64,000 bases of DNA from contig CANMSB010000016.1 in assembly GCA_947500445.1 (NCBI GenBank), positions 1 to 64,000 of the forward strand, in the 5' to 3' direction. The position numbers were made by a program, and so were the translations under genes. The DNA comes from an uncultured Flavobacteriaceae bacterium (GTDB lineage: Bacteria; Bacteroidota; Bacteroidia; Flavobacteriales; Flavobacteriaceae). The notes below the pieces were generated by a model, which was not told the origin of the DNA, did not search any database, and worked only from the letters and a program-made list of their open reading frames with translations. Position 1 is the first letter of the stretch; every line of letters starts with the position of its first letter. Shown here piece by piece: positions 54,433-63,438 of the stretch.

Positions 54433-55860
54433 ATGAACGCTAAGAACATTGGTTTTCTTTTTGGGTTGCTCATTTTTGTAATCCTCTTGATTTTTCCTAT
54501 CCCGTATTTGGACGAAAAGGCGGGCAAGGTGGTCGCCGTGGCGGCTTGGATGGTGGTTTGGTGGGTATTCGAGGCCGTGTCCATATCGGTTACGGCATTG
54601 GTGCCCCTTGCTTTTTTCCCACTATTGGGGGTCATGGACATCAAGGCTGCGGCCTCCAATTATTCCAGCCCCATTGTATTTCTGTTTTTTGGTGGGTTCG
54701 TAATGGCCTTGGCACTTGAAAATGTCGGGTTGCACAAAAGGATTGCTTTGAACATCATGCGGGTTATCGGTGGCAGTGCCAATAAGGTAATTTTAGGTTT
54801 TATGACCGCTACCGCCTTAATGAGCATGTGGATTTCCAATACGGCCAGTACGGTGGTCATGCTACCCATTGCCCTTTCCGTAATCGACCTTTTGTTGAAC
54901 GACGCCGATGGATATACCAAGAATGATAAAAACTTTGCGTTATCGATACTTTTGGGTATTGCCTTTGCCGCTAACGTCGGAGGTATCGCCACCTTGATCG
55001 GAACCCCTCCAAATTCCGTCATGCTCGGTTTTTTGGAAAAGGGATACGGTATCGAGATCGGGTTTTTTGATTGGATGAAACTAGGGGTGCCCTTCGCCAT
55101 CGTGCTGTTGTTCATTTCATTTTTATGTTTGGTGTACGTGTTTTACCCCAACCGCTTGGGCAAACTGGAAGGCTCCAAAAAAATAATCGATGATGAGCTT
55201 GCCAAGTTGGGAAAGATCGGAAGCGGGGAACGGGTGGTGATCATTATCTTTATGATGGCTATTTTTTGTTGGATCGCCAGAGGTCCGTTGAACACATGGT
55301 TTCCGTCATTACAACTGACCGATACCACCATCAGTGTGTTGGCCGCTCTTGCCATGTTTACGATACCGTACCGGTTTCAGGATCGGAAATTTACCATCGT
55401 TTGGGAAGATACCCGGCGGCTCCCTTGGGGCATTCTTATTCTTTTTGGAGGTGGTTTGGCCTTGGCTTCGGGTTTCGCACAAGCAGGATTGATCGATACG
55501 GTGGGGAACTTTGTCGCCGGCCAGAGCGGTTGGACCGTTTGGGGAACTACGGTAACGCTCATTCTACTGGTGCTTTTCTGTACCGAACTGATGAGCAATG
55601 TGGCGCTTACTGCGGTGGTATTGCCTTTGGTGGCAGGTATCGCTATGGGTTTTGATGTCCCCGTCTTACAAATGGTGGTTCCGGTAACCATAGCATCGAG
55701 CTGCGCATTTATGTTACCGATGGCCACACCGCCAAACGCCATTGTGTTTGCCAGTGGCCATGTAAAAGTAGGGCAAATGGCTAAAATTGGTTTTTTTCTG
55801 AACCTCATATCAGTGGCCCTGATCAGCTGTTTGGTATACTTTTTTACGGTATTGACATAA
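54433..55860 (+). CDS. DASS/SLC13-family Na+-coupled anion transporter
   Basis: 475 aa, about 11-12 transmembrane segments. Divalent-anion:sodium symporter marks: MWISNTASTVVMLPIA and MSNVALTAVVLPL (the two SNT-like clamps), NVGGIATLIGTPPN and SCAFMLPMATPPNAIVFASG. Substrates in the family include dicarboxylates, citrate and sulfate; sequence alone does not decide. It follows a terminator but runs in the same direction as the TBDR unit. Together they may process an anionic compound, or the transporter may export/import sulfate from sulfated glycans (inference). Confidence 0.88.
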   Translation: MNAKNIGFLFGLLIFVILLIFPIPYLDEKAGKVVAVAAWMVVWWVFEAVSISVTALVPLAFFPLLGVMDIKAAASNYSSPIVFLFFGGFVMALALENVGLHKRIALNIMRVIGGSANKVILGFMTATALMSMWISNTASTVVMLPIALSVIDLLLNDADGYTKNDKNFALSILLGIAFAANVGGIATLIGTPPNSVMLGFLEKGYGIEIGFFDWMKLGVPFAIVLLFISFLCLVYVFYPNRLGKLEGSKKIIDDELAKLGKIGSGERVVIIIFMMAIFCWIARGPLNTWFPSLQLTDTTISVLAALAMFTIPYRFQDRKFTIVWEDTRRLPWGILILFGGGLALASGFAQAGLIDTVGNFVAGQSGWTVWGTTVTLILLVLFCTELMSNVALTAVVLPLVAGIAMGFDVPVLQMVVPVTIASSCAFMLPMATPPNAIVFASGHVKVGQMAKIGFFLNLISVALISCLVYFFTVLT

Positions 55861-55898
55861 GCTGACGAAGTGCTCATGCATAAACGGGGTTCAATTGA

Positions 55899-57038
55899 TC
55901 AGCTGTAATGAAAAGCGATTTTTGCCAACTGGCCAACGATTTTTACGGAGTCTTTCATGGAAAGTTTGGAACCATCGGCGTGGACCCATCTTTTTAAAGG
56001 TTGTTCACAGATCATTTTTTGTGCGCTCTGTTTGCCGTACCGTTTGCGCATGCGCATAAAAATTTCAACATCAAAAAGCCATCGGGTAATAAACGTATTG
56101 GTAAACAGGGGTACGATCAATTCGCGTCGCATCACCTTTGCGCCACATTGGGTATCGTTAAAGGGCATTCGCAAAATACTACGGATGATGAGGTTGATGG
56201 TCTTACTGATGATTTTTCGTGCCGATTCTTTGGTAATGTCCGCACCCATACGGCTCATTCGAGATCCGCTCACGATTTTAAAGTCCGATGCGCGCAGGGT
56301 TTTCACGAGATCGTCAAAATCCCGAAAATCGGTGGACAGGTCGGCATCCAAATAGCCGATATAGTCCAATTGGGTATCTTTTACCAAATGGAGCACTCCT
56401 TGGCGTACCGCTTCCGCTTTACCGCCATTTTTGGCACAGTCGTATACACTGATGGTATCCGGATATTCCTGATGTAATTCCTTTAAGACCGCTAAGGTGT
56501 TGTCGGTACTACCATCGTTAACAAAACAAAGGTGATATCCCAGGTTCTTGTGCGCAAAGTTTTTAAAGTCGACCCCGGAAAGTCGTTCGGCTTCGTTGTA
56601 ACACGGAATTACTACCCCGACACAGTATTCTTGTAGCATGCGTGAGGAAGTTTGTGCGGTGTTCGTCGCCTTTAGCGCGCCGTCGCCCAATATTCTCCGG
56701 ATTCGCGCGGCGACCTCGTTAAGGCTTACCGGTTTTTTCATATAGTCGTCGATACCAAGATCAAAACCGTTCATGATCACGTCTTCGTTGGTGTTTCCCG
56801 ACATTACTAGTAAGGGAGTACCGGATTTTTTCTCCCCACGGATGTATTTAACAACTTCCAACCCGGACATATCGGGCATGTTGATATCAACGATTACAAG
56901 ATCGGGCTTAAAGGCGTCAAATTGATCTATTCCTTCTTTTCCACTGCTGGCCGTTGCTACGGCGTAACCGAGCTCCATTAGCCTTTTTTTTAAGGACATT
57001 AGGATAAGTTGCTGGTCGTCTATGGCTAAAATTTTCAT
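55899..57038 (-). CDS. Response-regulator receiver domain fused to family-2 glycosyltransferase
   Basis: 379 aa. Residues 1-118 form a receiver: acidic pair D7/D8, phospho-acceptor D51 (LVIVDINMPDMSG), Ser80 and Lys102 before Pro (YMKKP). After a linker, residues 140-379 form a GT2 domain of the dolichyl-phosphate-hexose/polyprenyl-phosphate type: VVIPCYNEAERL (142-153), NDGSTDN (174-180), DADLS metal motif (231-235) and SGSRM near 257-261. No membrane segment is seen, so it should act on lipid-linked sugar at the membrane face. No histidine kinase gene is in the window. Divergent from the 57324 operon. Confidence 0.88.
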   Translation of the reverse strand: MKILAIDDQQLILMSLKKRLMELGYAVATASSGKEGIDQFDAFKPDLVIVDINMPDMSGLEVVKYIRGEKKSGTPLLVMSGNTNEDVIMNGFDLGIDDYMKKPVSLNEVAARIRRILGDGALKATNTAQTSSRMLQEYCVGVVIPCYNEAERLSGVDFKNFAHKNLGYHLCFVNDGSTDNTLAVLKELHQEYPDTISVYDCAKNGGKAEAVRQGVLHLVKDTQLDYIGYLDADLSTDFRDFDDLVKTLRASDFKIVSGSRMSRMGADITKESARKIISKTINLIIRSILRMPFNDTQCGAKVMRRELIVPLFTNTFITRWLFDVEIFMRMRKRYGKQSAQKMICEQPLKRWVHADGSKLSMKDSVKIVGQLAKIAFHYS

Positions 57039-57323
57039 TCGATTTGGGTTTAAATGAACCTTTATTAATAGGGCATACGGTAAAAATAATGCCTTTAAAA
57101 GGCAACGGGTATATTGCTATAGCTGAATGGTAGCCAAGTGTCGGTCAATTCGGGATAACCGACGATGTGGCTCTTGAAATTGGTCGATAAATTCCCCCAT
57201 CAACATTATTATTGTAAGTAAATACCTTCATTTAACGTAATATCATAATGTATATTGTAGCTCGGTAGCAATATGCCTTTGCCTACTGCGTTAGTATAGG
57301 GAAATTTCCTACCGAAAGAGTTC

Positions 57324-60300
57324 ATGAAAAAGACCAACATACTGCTTATTCTGGCGCTGATCATCGCCTTGATATTCCACGGTTCGGCCATTTTCTTTAC
57401 CCTGGAGTCTACCTACGATGCGTTGATCCATCTGTTTTTTGCTGACCATTATGCACAAAGTTGGTTCGAACCTTGGGATTACCGTTGGTATACGGGTTTT
57501 ACGGTGCAATCCTATCCTCCTTTGGTGCACCAGACCATTGGGTTATTATCCTATATCGGAGGGTTAAAGTTTGGTATGTTCTCCGTCGGGCTATTGGCTA
57601 TTGTACTCTTTGTGACAGGCGCCTATCGTTTTTCACTTTTAATGACTGGCGATAGAAGGGTAGCAGGTTATGGGGCGCTCTTGGCGGTGTTTTCTTCCAC
57701 TTTTGTGGAAACACTCCACATTTTCGGCCAACTGCCCAGCATTGTCGGCCTTTCCGTATTGATGCATTCCCTACCGGAAATCTACCTATGGCTAAAAACG
57801 GGAAAGTACCGGTATTTTGCCTCCTCCCTCTCCATGATAGCCGTTACGGTAACCTCGCACCATGTAACCCCCATCTTTGGAATGGTATTTTTTATTTTTC
57901 CGTTGATCGGTATGGTAATCATGGACGCTTCCCGAGAGCAAGTGTCCACAATGAAGGAAGTAACGTTCGTAGTGTTCTTTAAAACGTTCAAAAAACTGTT
58001 TTGGCGTATTGTCGGTTTTGGAATGGCCTCCTTGTTCCTTATCATTACATGTATTCTTCCCTATTGGTACAACTCTAAAAAAAATCCGATCACCCAGGTC
58101 CCCATTCCACATGGATCACGGGACAACTTTCTGGAAATCACTTCTTCCGGTTTGGTGTTTTTTGTAATTCCGTGGGGGGTACTATTGTTTTTGCTGCCCT
58201 ATTTCTTTTACCGATTTTACAGCAAGCGATACCTGTTTTTTGGCCTTTCTTTTTCCATGTTGGCGCTGTTGGGTACCGGTGGTACTACTCCGATTCCCAG
58301 GGCGCTGCTCGGTGAAACGGCATTCAATATTCTGACCTTGGACCGTTTTACCCTATGGGCCACGATTATGGCGCTGCCTATTTTTGGCGAATTCGTCTAT
58401 CGTATGGTAGCGGGCGATATCAAAAGTCGGATCCAAAGCATGTTCGGAGGGGTCTATCATCGGGTATTGGGCGGTCTTTTGGCCGGAGGCCTGTTGTTCA
58501 TGGTTATTTTTACGATGACCTTGGGCTATTTTAGACCATCGCAACCGGCAAAGATCAAAATGTTGCCCATAGTGAACTTTCTCAATCAAGATTCCCACGA
58601 TTCCTGGCGGTACCTTCCTTTGGGTTTTGGAGACCAAATGGCATGGCTCTCCGCACAGACCGCTGCTATGACCGTTGACGGTAACTATCATTCCGCTCGT
58701 CGTTTGCCGGAGTTGACGACCCGGGCGATCGAACGCTTGGAAAATTCAAAGTTTCGGGGGGTGGCCGGTATCGGTTCGTTACAACAATTTTTGACGGTAC
58801 CTGAAAAATATAACCTTAAGTATATTTTTTCGAACGATAAGTTTTACGATCCCATTTTATACTTCTGTGGATGGCAGCGCCTGCAGCATTTGGAAAACGG
58901 TATCATGGTTTGGGAAAAGTTAAATGTACCCCCGTTGCCCGCAATCTTGCCAAAAGAGGATGTGCCGGTATTCTTAAAGATCATGTGGGGTACCATTCCC
59001 TTGCTTACTGTGCTGATTGCCTTTTTTGTCAATATTCAAATGCTTTGGATAAGAACGCTGAAATTACGCAAGGAAAATGTTCCTTTTTATACCAAACAGT
59101 CTATAAATTATAACGGTTTTTCATCAAAACTGGTGGTGTTTTCCCATATCTGGGCGATGGTGGTGCTAGTTTGTATACTATTCAGTATATACACGTTTTA
59201 TATACACAACAGTGCCCAATATGCCCCCGTCAACGTTGTAAAGGCCTACTATAACGCATTGGATTTTAAAAAGTTCGAAGAAGCACATTCCTATCTTGAT
59301 CCAGAATCCGGTATCGACTTGGCGCAATACATGCTGGAAGTGTCGGTAACCGATGGTGTACTCAGTTCTTATGCCAAAATGGACTCTATAGGGGTCACGC
59401 TAATCGAAGAGACTGCCGAAGCCGCCAGGGCAAAAGTGCATACCCGTTGGATCACCCCATTGGAAAAACTGGAGAAGGAAGAAACGGTAGCCATGGTCAA
59501 ACGCTCGGGAAAATGGCATTTGCTACCCGCCCGTTTTGATAATGATGTGCCGCCCGATCAGTTGTTCACGGCAAACGGTACTACTTTTTACAATCATGGT
59601 CGACGGCAAATGACCACACAGGAAACACACCATGAAGATGTATTGCAACAGCCGGTGTTGGAAATTCTTTCTGCCAAATTGGTGGACTATAAGGGTCATT
59701 ACAGCATTATCGGAGAAATTCAGAACGTGGACCACGTACCTGCCGATGTGGTGATCCAGGCCACCTTATATAATGATAGGGACGAAGGATTGGCGAACTA
59801 CAACGCAAAGTATCACATGAAGCATAAACTGATGCCTAAGGAAACGACCCCTTTTCGCATCAATTTCGAAGGCATCGCATGGTCTTCCACAAAGGATACC
59901 TTGCCCCCGACCTTTGACCCCGACCAGTTTACGCCAATAGCGCTTTCGGGCCTTCCGACCAAGTTTGATGTTCAGGCGGCCGGTAACGTAGCCAATACGG
60001 ATCTGTATAAAAAGGTAGCGTTACAATCCTTGGTGAAAAAAGATTCCATGTTCCGAGGAACCTTGTTCAATTCGGGCATTCAAGAGGTTACCATTCCGCA
60101 ACTGCTCATTTCGTATTACGATACCGATCACGAACTTATTTGGGTCGACCATCAGTTTTTAAGGGAAGGCGTGCGGGTACAGCGAAAACAGTATTTTGAA
60201 TATGGCCCTATGGACCTGGAAGGGTTGCAGGTGATCTCCAACAGTCTGGAGAACTGTTTTGTGAACGGGCTGCCCAATGCCGGTATTTCTGAAAAAGCCT

Positions 60301-60410
60301 TTCCCGATAGGGACAAGGCCCATCGAAAAGAGCAATTACAACAATATTCCGGTGCGGGCTTTTCCTTTTTAAAGTTTCATTTCAACAGCTATATCGGTAA
60401 CCCAAAATAA
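57324..60410 (+). CDS. Large PTPS-related membrane protein, probable GT-C-like glycosyltransferase with NTF2-like and FxLYD-like ectodomains
   Basis: 1028 aa. Residues 1-570 hold about 10 transmembrane helices and the signature YDALIHLFFADHYAQSWFEPWDYRWYTGF / YPPLVHQ, matching the 6-pyruvoyl-tetrahydropterin-synthase-related membrane family; despite the name this has no pterin role. It resembles GT-C enzymes that take sugars from polyprenyl phosphate (inference). Another membrane segment near 600-620 is followed by an NTF2-like domain (VVKAYYNALDFKKFEEAHSYLDPESG) and an FxLYD-like beta domain (ILSAKLVDYKGHYSIIGEIQN). First gene of a tight operon. The REC-GT2 across the divergent promoter could provide the lipid-linked donor. 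Confidence 0.75.
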   Translation: MKKTNILLILALIIALIFHGSAIFFTLESTYDALIHLFFADHYAQSWFEPWDYRWYTGFTVQSYPPLVHQTIGLLSYIGGLKFGMFSVGLLAIVLFVTGAYRFSLLMTGDRRVAGYGALLAVFSSTFVETLHIFGQLPSIVGLSVLMHSLPEIYLWLKTGKYRYFASSLSMIAVTVTSHHVTPIFGMVFFIFPLIGMVIMDASREQVSTMKEVTFVVFFKTFKKLFWRIVGFGMASLFLIITCILPYWYNSKKNPITQVPIPHGSRDNFLEITSSGLVFFVIPWGVLLFLLPYFFYRFYSKRYLFFGLSFSMLALLGTGGTTPIPRALLGETAFNILTLDRFTLWATIMALPIFGEFVYRMVAGDIKSRIQSMFGGVYHRVLGGLLAGGLLFMVIFTMTLGYFRPSQPAKIKMLPIVNFLNQDSHDSWRYLPLGFGDQMAWLSAQTAAMTVDGNYHSARRLPELTTRAIERLENSKFRGVAGIGSLQQFLTVPEKYNLKYIFSNDKFYDPILYFCGWQRLQHLENGIMVWEKLNVPPLPAILPKEDVPVFLKIMWGTIPLLTVLIAFFVNIQMLWIRTLKLRKENVPFYTKQSINYNGFSSKLVVFSHIWAMVVLVCILFSIYTFYIHNSAQYAPVNVVKAYYNALDFKKFEEAHSYLDPESGIDLAQYMLEVSVTDGVLSSYAKMDSIGVTLIEETAEAARAKVHTRWITPLEKLEKEETVAMVKRSGKWHLLPARFDNDVPPDQLFTANGTTFYNHGRRQMTTQETHHEDVLQQPVLEILSAKLVDYKGHYSIIGEIQNVDHVPADVVIQATLYNDRDEGLANYNAKYHMKHKLMPKETTPFRINFEGIAWSSTKDTLPPTFDPDQFTPIALSGLPTKFDVQAAGNVANTDLYKKVALQSLVKKDSMFRGTLFNSGIQEVTIPQLLISYYDTDHELIWVDHQFLREGVRVQRKQYFEYGPMDLEGLQVISNSLENCFVNGLPNAGISEKAFPDRDKAHRKEQLQQYSGAGFSFLKFHFNSYIGNPK

Positions 60411-60411
60411 C

Positions 60412-61647
60412 ATGAGGGCAATAGGGGTCTTTTTGGTTTTTATAATCGTGCTGGGTTGTGCGGAGCGTTCGCCAAAACGTCTTGCCCCGACTTTGGGCCA
60501 GGTACGTTTGCATACCGAACAGCGGAACTATAAGGCCGGGGTACCGATCAGTTTAAATTTTTTGGAAACCGGTTTTGATACACCCTTACGACTATTGCTT
60601 ACGAACACCTTTGGTAGTGCGCTGATCCATGGTGTGCGCTCGGGGGAAATGGTAACATATGCTTTTCCCAAAAATTTTTATAGAACAAGCGGTCGATGCG
60701 AATGGCAGTTGTTGTATTTGGGAAGGGAAATGGCCAAAGGAGTAGTGCAGATCGAACCGTCCGTTCCGGAAAAGCCACACCTAGAAACGTATTTTGGTCC
60801 ACGGAGCGTAATCGCCGGGGAAACCGATTTCTCCATGTTGGTGGTCGTTCCCACCGATGCCTACGACAATCCGTTGCCCAATGGTACCCAAACCCGGATT
60901 CGCGCACAGTTTCAGGATAACATTGAAGAGAACAAGGTGCCTACTAAGGATTTTATCGCATGGAAAAACATTTACAGTAAAACAAAAACAGGGCGTATAC
61001 TGGTAGGGGCTTCGTGTATGGAAACCGATTCCAAGGAGCTGACCACCATTATCCATCCTACCCTGTCCGAAGACTTTGAAATTCGTGCCGAACGAAACCA
61101 CAACTTTGCGGATGGAAACCAGATCGTGCGCTTTTTTACCGACCAGCTTCGGGACCGCTATGGAAATATCGTTGCCGATGGTACCCTGGTCGACTTTATG
61201 GTGGTCGATTCCAAAGGGGCGCTCTTACGAACGATAGGAACTACCGTAAACGGTATGGCCAATGCAAATATGTTGCATCCTTCCAAAAAAGAACAATGGC
61301 AAATTACCGCCTATGTGACGGGTGCTGCAAAGAGCAATACTATAAGCTTATCTTTTGCGCCGGCCATTGCCCACCTTCCCATTGTCCTTTCCGAAGGGGG
61401 TAGGGAAGTTCGGGTGGGGCCAATATTGAGCTTTATGGAGCAACGCGTGCCGGACGGTATTGAAATTAAAATGGCCGTGAATACCTCCGAAGGAGAACTT
61501 ATGATGGAACGGCAGACAACCTCTAAAAACGGGATGGGCATCTTTTTATTGGAAAAAGCGTACTTCAACACCGGTACGTATCGGGTAACCATTACGGCGG
61601 CGGGACATACCGAAACCATATCAATACAATTGGATGAAAATGAATAA
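60412..61647 (+). CDS. Ig-like-domain lipoprotein of the surface-glycan operon
   Basis: 411 aa. Signal peptide with lipobox VLGC (Cys16). Several beta-sandwich repeats of invasin/BIG-1-like type: TEQRNYKAGVPISL, VVVPTDAYDNPLPNGTQTRI, FFTDQLRDRYGNIVADGTLVDFMVVDSKGA, ANMLHPSKKEQWQITAYVTG. The stop of the preceding gene lies 1 nt before its ATG and the next gene overlaps its end, so translation is coupled. Probably anchors or scaffolds the polysaccharide or the GH5 partner outside the inner membrane. No enzymatic motif. Confidence 0.75.
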   Translation: MRAIGVFLVFIIVLGCAERSPKRLAPTLGQVRLHTEQRNYKAGVPISLNFLETGFDTPLRLLLTNTFGSALIHGVRSGEMVTYAFPKNFYRTSGRCEWQLLYLGREMAKGVVQIEPSVPEKPHLETYFGPRSVIAGETDFSMLVVVPTDAYDNPLPNGTQTRIRAQFQDNIEENKVPTKDFIAWKNIYSKTKTGRILVGASCMETDSKELTTIIHPTLSEDFEIRAERNHNFADGNQIVRFFTDQLRDRYGNIVADGTLVDFMVVDSKGALLRTIGTTVNGMANANMLHPSKKEQWQITAYVTGAAKSNTISLSFAPAIAHLPIVLSEGGREVRVGPILSFMEQRVPDGIEIKMAVNTSEGELMMERQTTSKNGMGIFLLEKAYFNTGTYRVTITAAGHTETISIQLDENE

Positions 61648-63172
61648 AACCTTATATCGAATCTTTCTCATTGCCTCTTTCCTAGGGATGAACGCCTTGC
61701 TCATTTCCGGCATTAGCGCAATGCTCTCGTACCTGAATACCGGGGCGGATCGTACCTCCATGCTCCACTTGGAACTGGCCACGGAAGAGGTATATCTGCC
61801 ACAGCTCACCTGGGGAAACATGGATAATCCCGGAAGACCGATGGAGAAACAGACCTTGGGAGAATTGGAAAAGGACTACCTCGGTGCCTGGCATGTACGG
61901 AACGTGGCATACGAAAAGAACGATCGGTTCGGAATCGACGATTACTATACCGACAGTGCACGGATACGATTGTACGAACAGATCGATCTGAACCAAAAAA
62001 ATGGAAATTGGTATAAGGGCACTACACTGGCACACCATCCGGAATTGGATTTTTACAGTCAGGACGGTACTATGGTGGTTTTTACAGATCATGACGTAGA
62101 ACAGTACAAAGAGGTGTATGAGAACGAAACCCTACTTTTTCGGAAAAAGGATACCGCAACCTATCAGGTGATGTTATTGTTGGAAGATGGCTTTTGGCGC
62201 ATTCGTCATTTAAAGGAGTTGGAGCGTAACCAAACGAAAAAAGAGCCGATCAAAACCGACAAAAAACGCTTTTTGGCGCAGTTGGATAGTATTAAGGGAC
62301 TCAATTACTACCCGCAGGATGCACCTTGGGATACCTTTGGAAAGAAGTTCGATTCGTTGCGATTGCACAATGACTTTGCCCGTATTTCCCAGATGGGGCT
62401 GAATACCATACGAATTTTTATACAATACGAGGATTTCGGGGGAGCACAGGTATCTCCCGAAAAAATCGCCTTGTTGCAAAAAACCATGGACCTGGCCGAA
62501 GCCAATGGAATTAAGGTCATTGTAACCCTGTTCGACTTTTACGGAGATTATGATGTTTCCAATTGGACCTTGACCCAGCGGCACGCTGAAAGTGTGGTGT
62601 TGGCGATAAAAACGCATCCCGCATTATTGGCATGGGACATTAAAAACGAGCCCGACTTGGATTTCAACTCCCGAAAAAAGGATAGGGTGGTCTCTTGGTT
62701 GGATATGATGTTGGAAAAGGTAGCGCAATGGGACCAAAAACACCCGGTGACCATAGGTTGGTCCAACCCGGAAGTGGCTTCGGAGCTCGCCCATAAAGTA
62801 GACTTTGTTTCCTTTCATTATTACCGACTACCGGAAGATTTTGCTACGGCGTACTCCGGGCTGCGAGCTGCCGTTCCAAATAAAAAATTGGTGCTTCAGG
62901 AGTACGGACTTTCGAGTTATGACGGTATATGGAACGCATATACCGGTTCCGAGGCGGATCAAGCGGAGTATTATAAAACCATGCAGGCCGCTTTGCGGGA
63001 AAAACGCATTCCATTTCTTTTTTGGGGACTATACGATTTTAAGAACATTCCCACCTCGGTGGTCGGGCGTTTGCCATGGCGAAAAGCCTATCAAAAGTAT
63101 TTTGGGGTATTGGATAAAAAAGGACGACCAAAACAGGCATATGAACACCTAACCTTTCCTGCATCGGAATAA
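61634..63172 (+). CDS. Membrane-anchored GH5-like glycoside hydrolase
   Basis: 512 aa (alternative start 6 nt later, both overlap the preceding gene). N-terminal membrane anchor at 7-33. Residues about 60-200 form an NTF2/SnoaL-like region (LEKDYLGAWHVRNVAYEKN...). Residues about 215-505 form a TIM barrel of the cellulase/GH5 clan: GLNTIRIFIQY, LAWDIKNEPDLD with acid/base Glu339, VSFHYYR, and LVLQEYGLSSYDG with nucleophile Glu423; both catalytic residues are present. In a biosynthesis locus it may edit or release nascent polysaccharide, as membrane-bound endoglucanases do in cellulose and related systems (inference). Confidence 0.82.
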   Translation: MKMNKTLYRIFLIASFLGMNALLISGISAMLSYLNTGADRTSMLHLELATEEVYLPQLTWGNMDNPGRPMEKQTLGELEKDYLGAWHVRNVAYEKNDRFGIDDYYTDSARIRLYEQIDLNQKNGNWYKGTTLAHHPELDFYSQDGTMVVFTDHDVEQYKEVYENETLLFRKKDTATYQVMLLLEDGFWRIRHLKELERNQTKKEPIKTDKKRFLAQLDSIKGLNYYPQDAPWDTFGKKFDSLRLHNDFARISQMGLNTIRIFIQYEDFGGAQVSPEKIALLQKTMDLAEANGIKVIVTLFDFYGDYDVSNWTLTQRHAESVVLAIKTHPALLAWDIKNEPDLDFNSRKKDRVVSWLDMMLEKVAQWDQKHPVTIGWSNPEVASELAHKVDFVSFHYYRLPEDFATAYSGLRAAVPNKKLVLQEYGLSSYDGIWNAYTGSEADQAEYYKTMQAALREKRIPFLFWGLYDFKNIPTSVVGRLPWRKAYQKYFGVLDKKGRPKQAYEHLTFPASE

Positions 63173-63390
63173 CGGGAGGAACAGTGCTCTTGAACCCTAT
63201 TTGAACTTTGGAACACGGTTTTTTCCGTTTCGCCATAATTAGCAATCGATATAGGATATCGCTATTTTACGTCGAACCCAGGCTTATACGGAAGACCGGT
63301 AGTTTTCAGGATGATCCAATGGCTATTGCGCGTTTTAAAGGGAATACCATATCAAAGTTAAAACGGTATACAGTGGCACAAACAAAAAAA

Positions 63391-63419
63391 GGAACGGCGT
63401 ATGAAACCGTTCCCTTTTT
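63391..63419. terminator. Bidirectional terminator, GH5-like and GT4 genes
   Basis: GGAACGG (63391-63397) pairs with CCGTTCC (63407-63413), flanked by A7 on the left and T5 on the right, between convergent genes. Confidence 0.75.
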
Positions 63420-63438
63420 CTGAACTAACCAAAATACT

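Noticed and set aside
54433-55860. Naming the DASS transporter as a sulfate permease
   Set aside because: Family motifs do not separate sulfate from dicarboxylate carriers, and no sulfatase gene is in the window.
57324-60410. Pterin biosynthesis role suggested by the family name PTPS-related
   Set aside because: The protein is a polytopic membrane protein with no PTPS catalytic Cys/His set; the name comes from an early family label.
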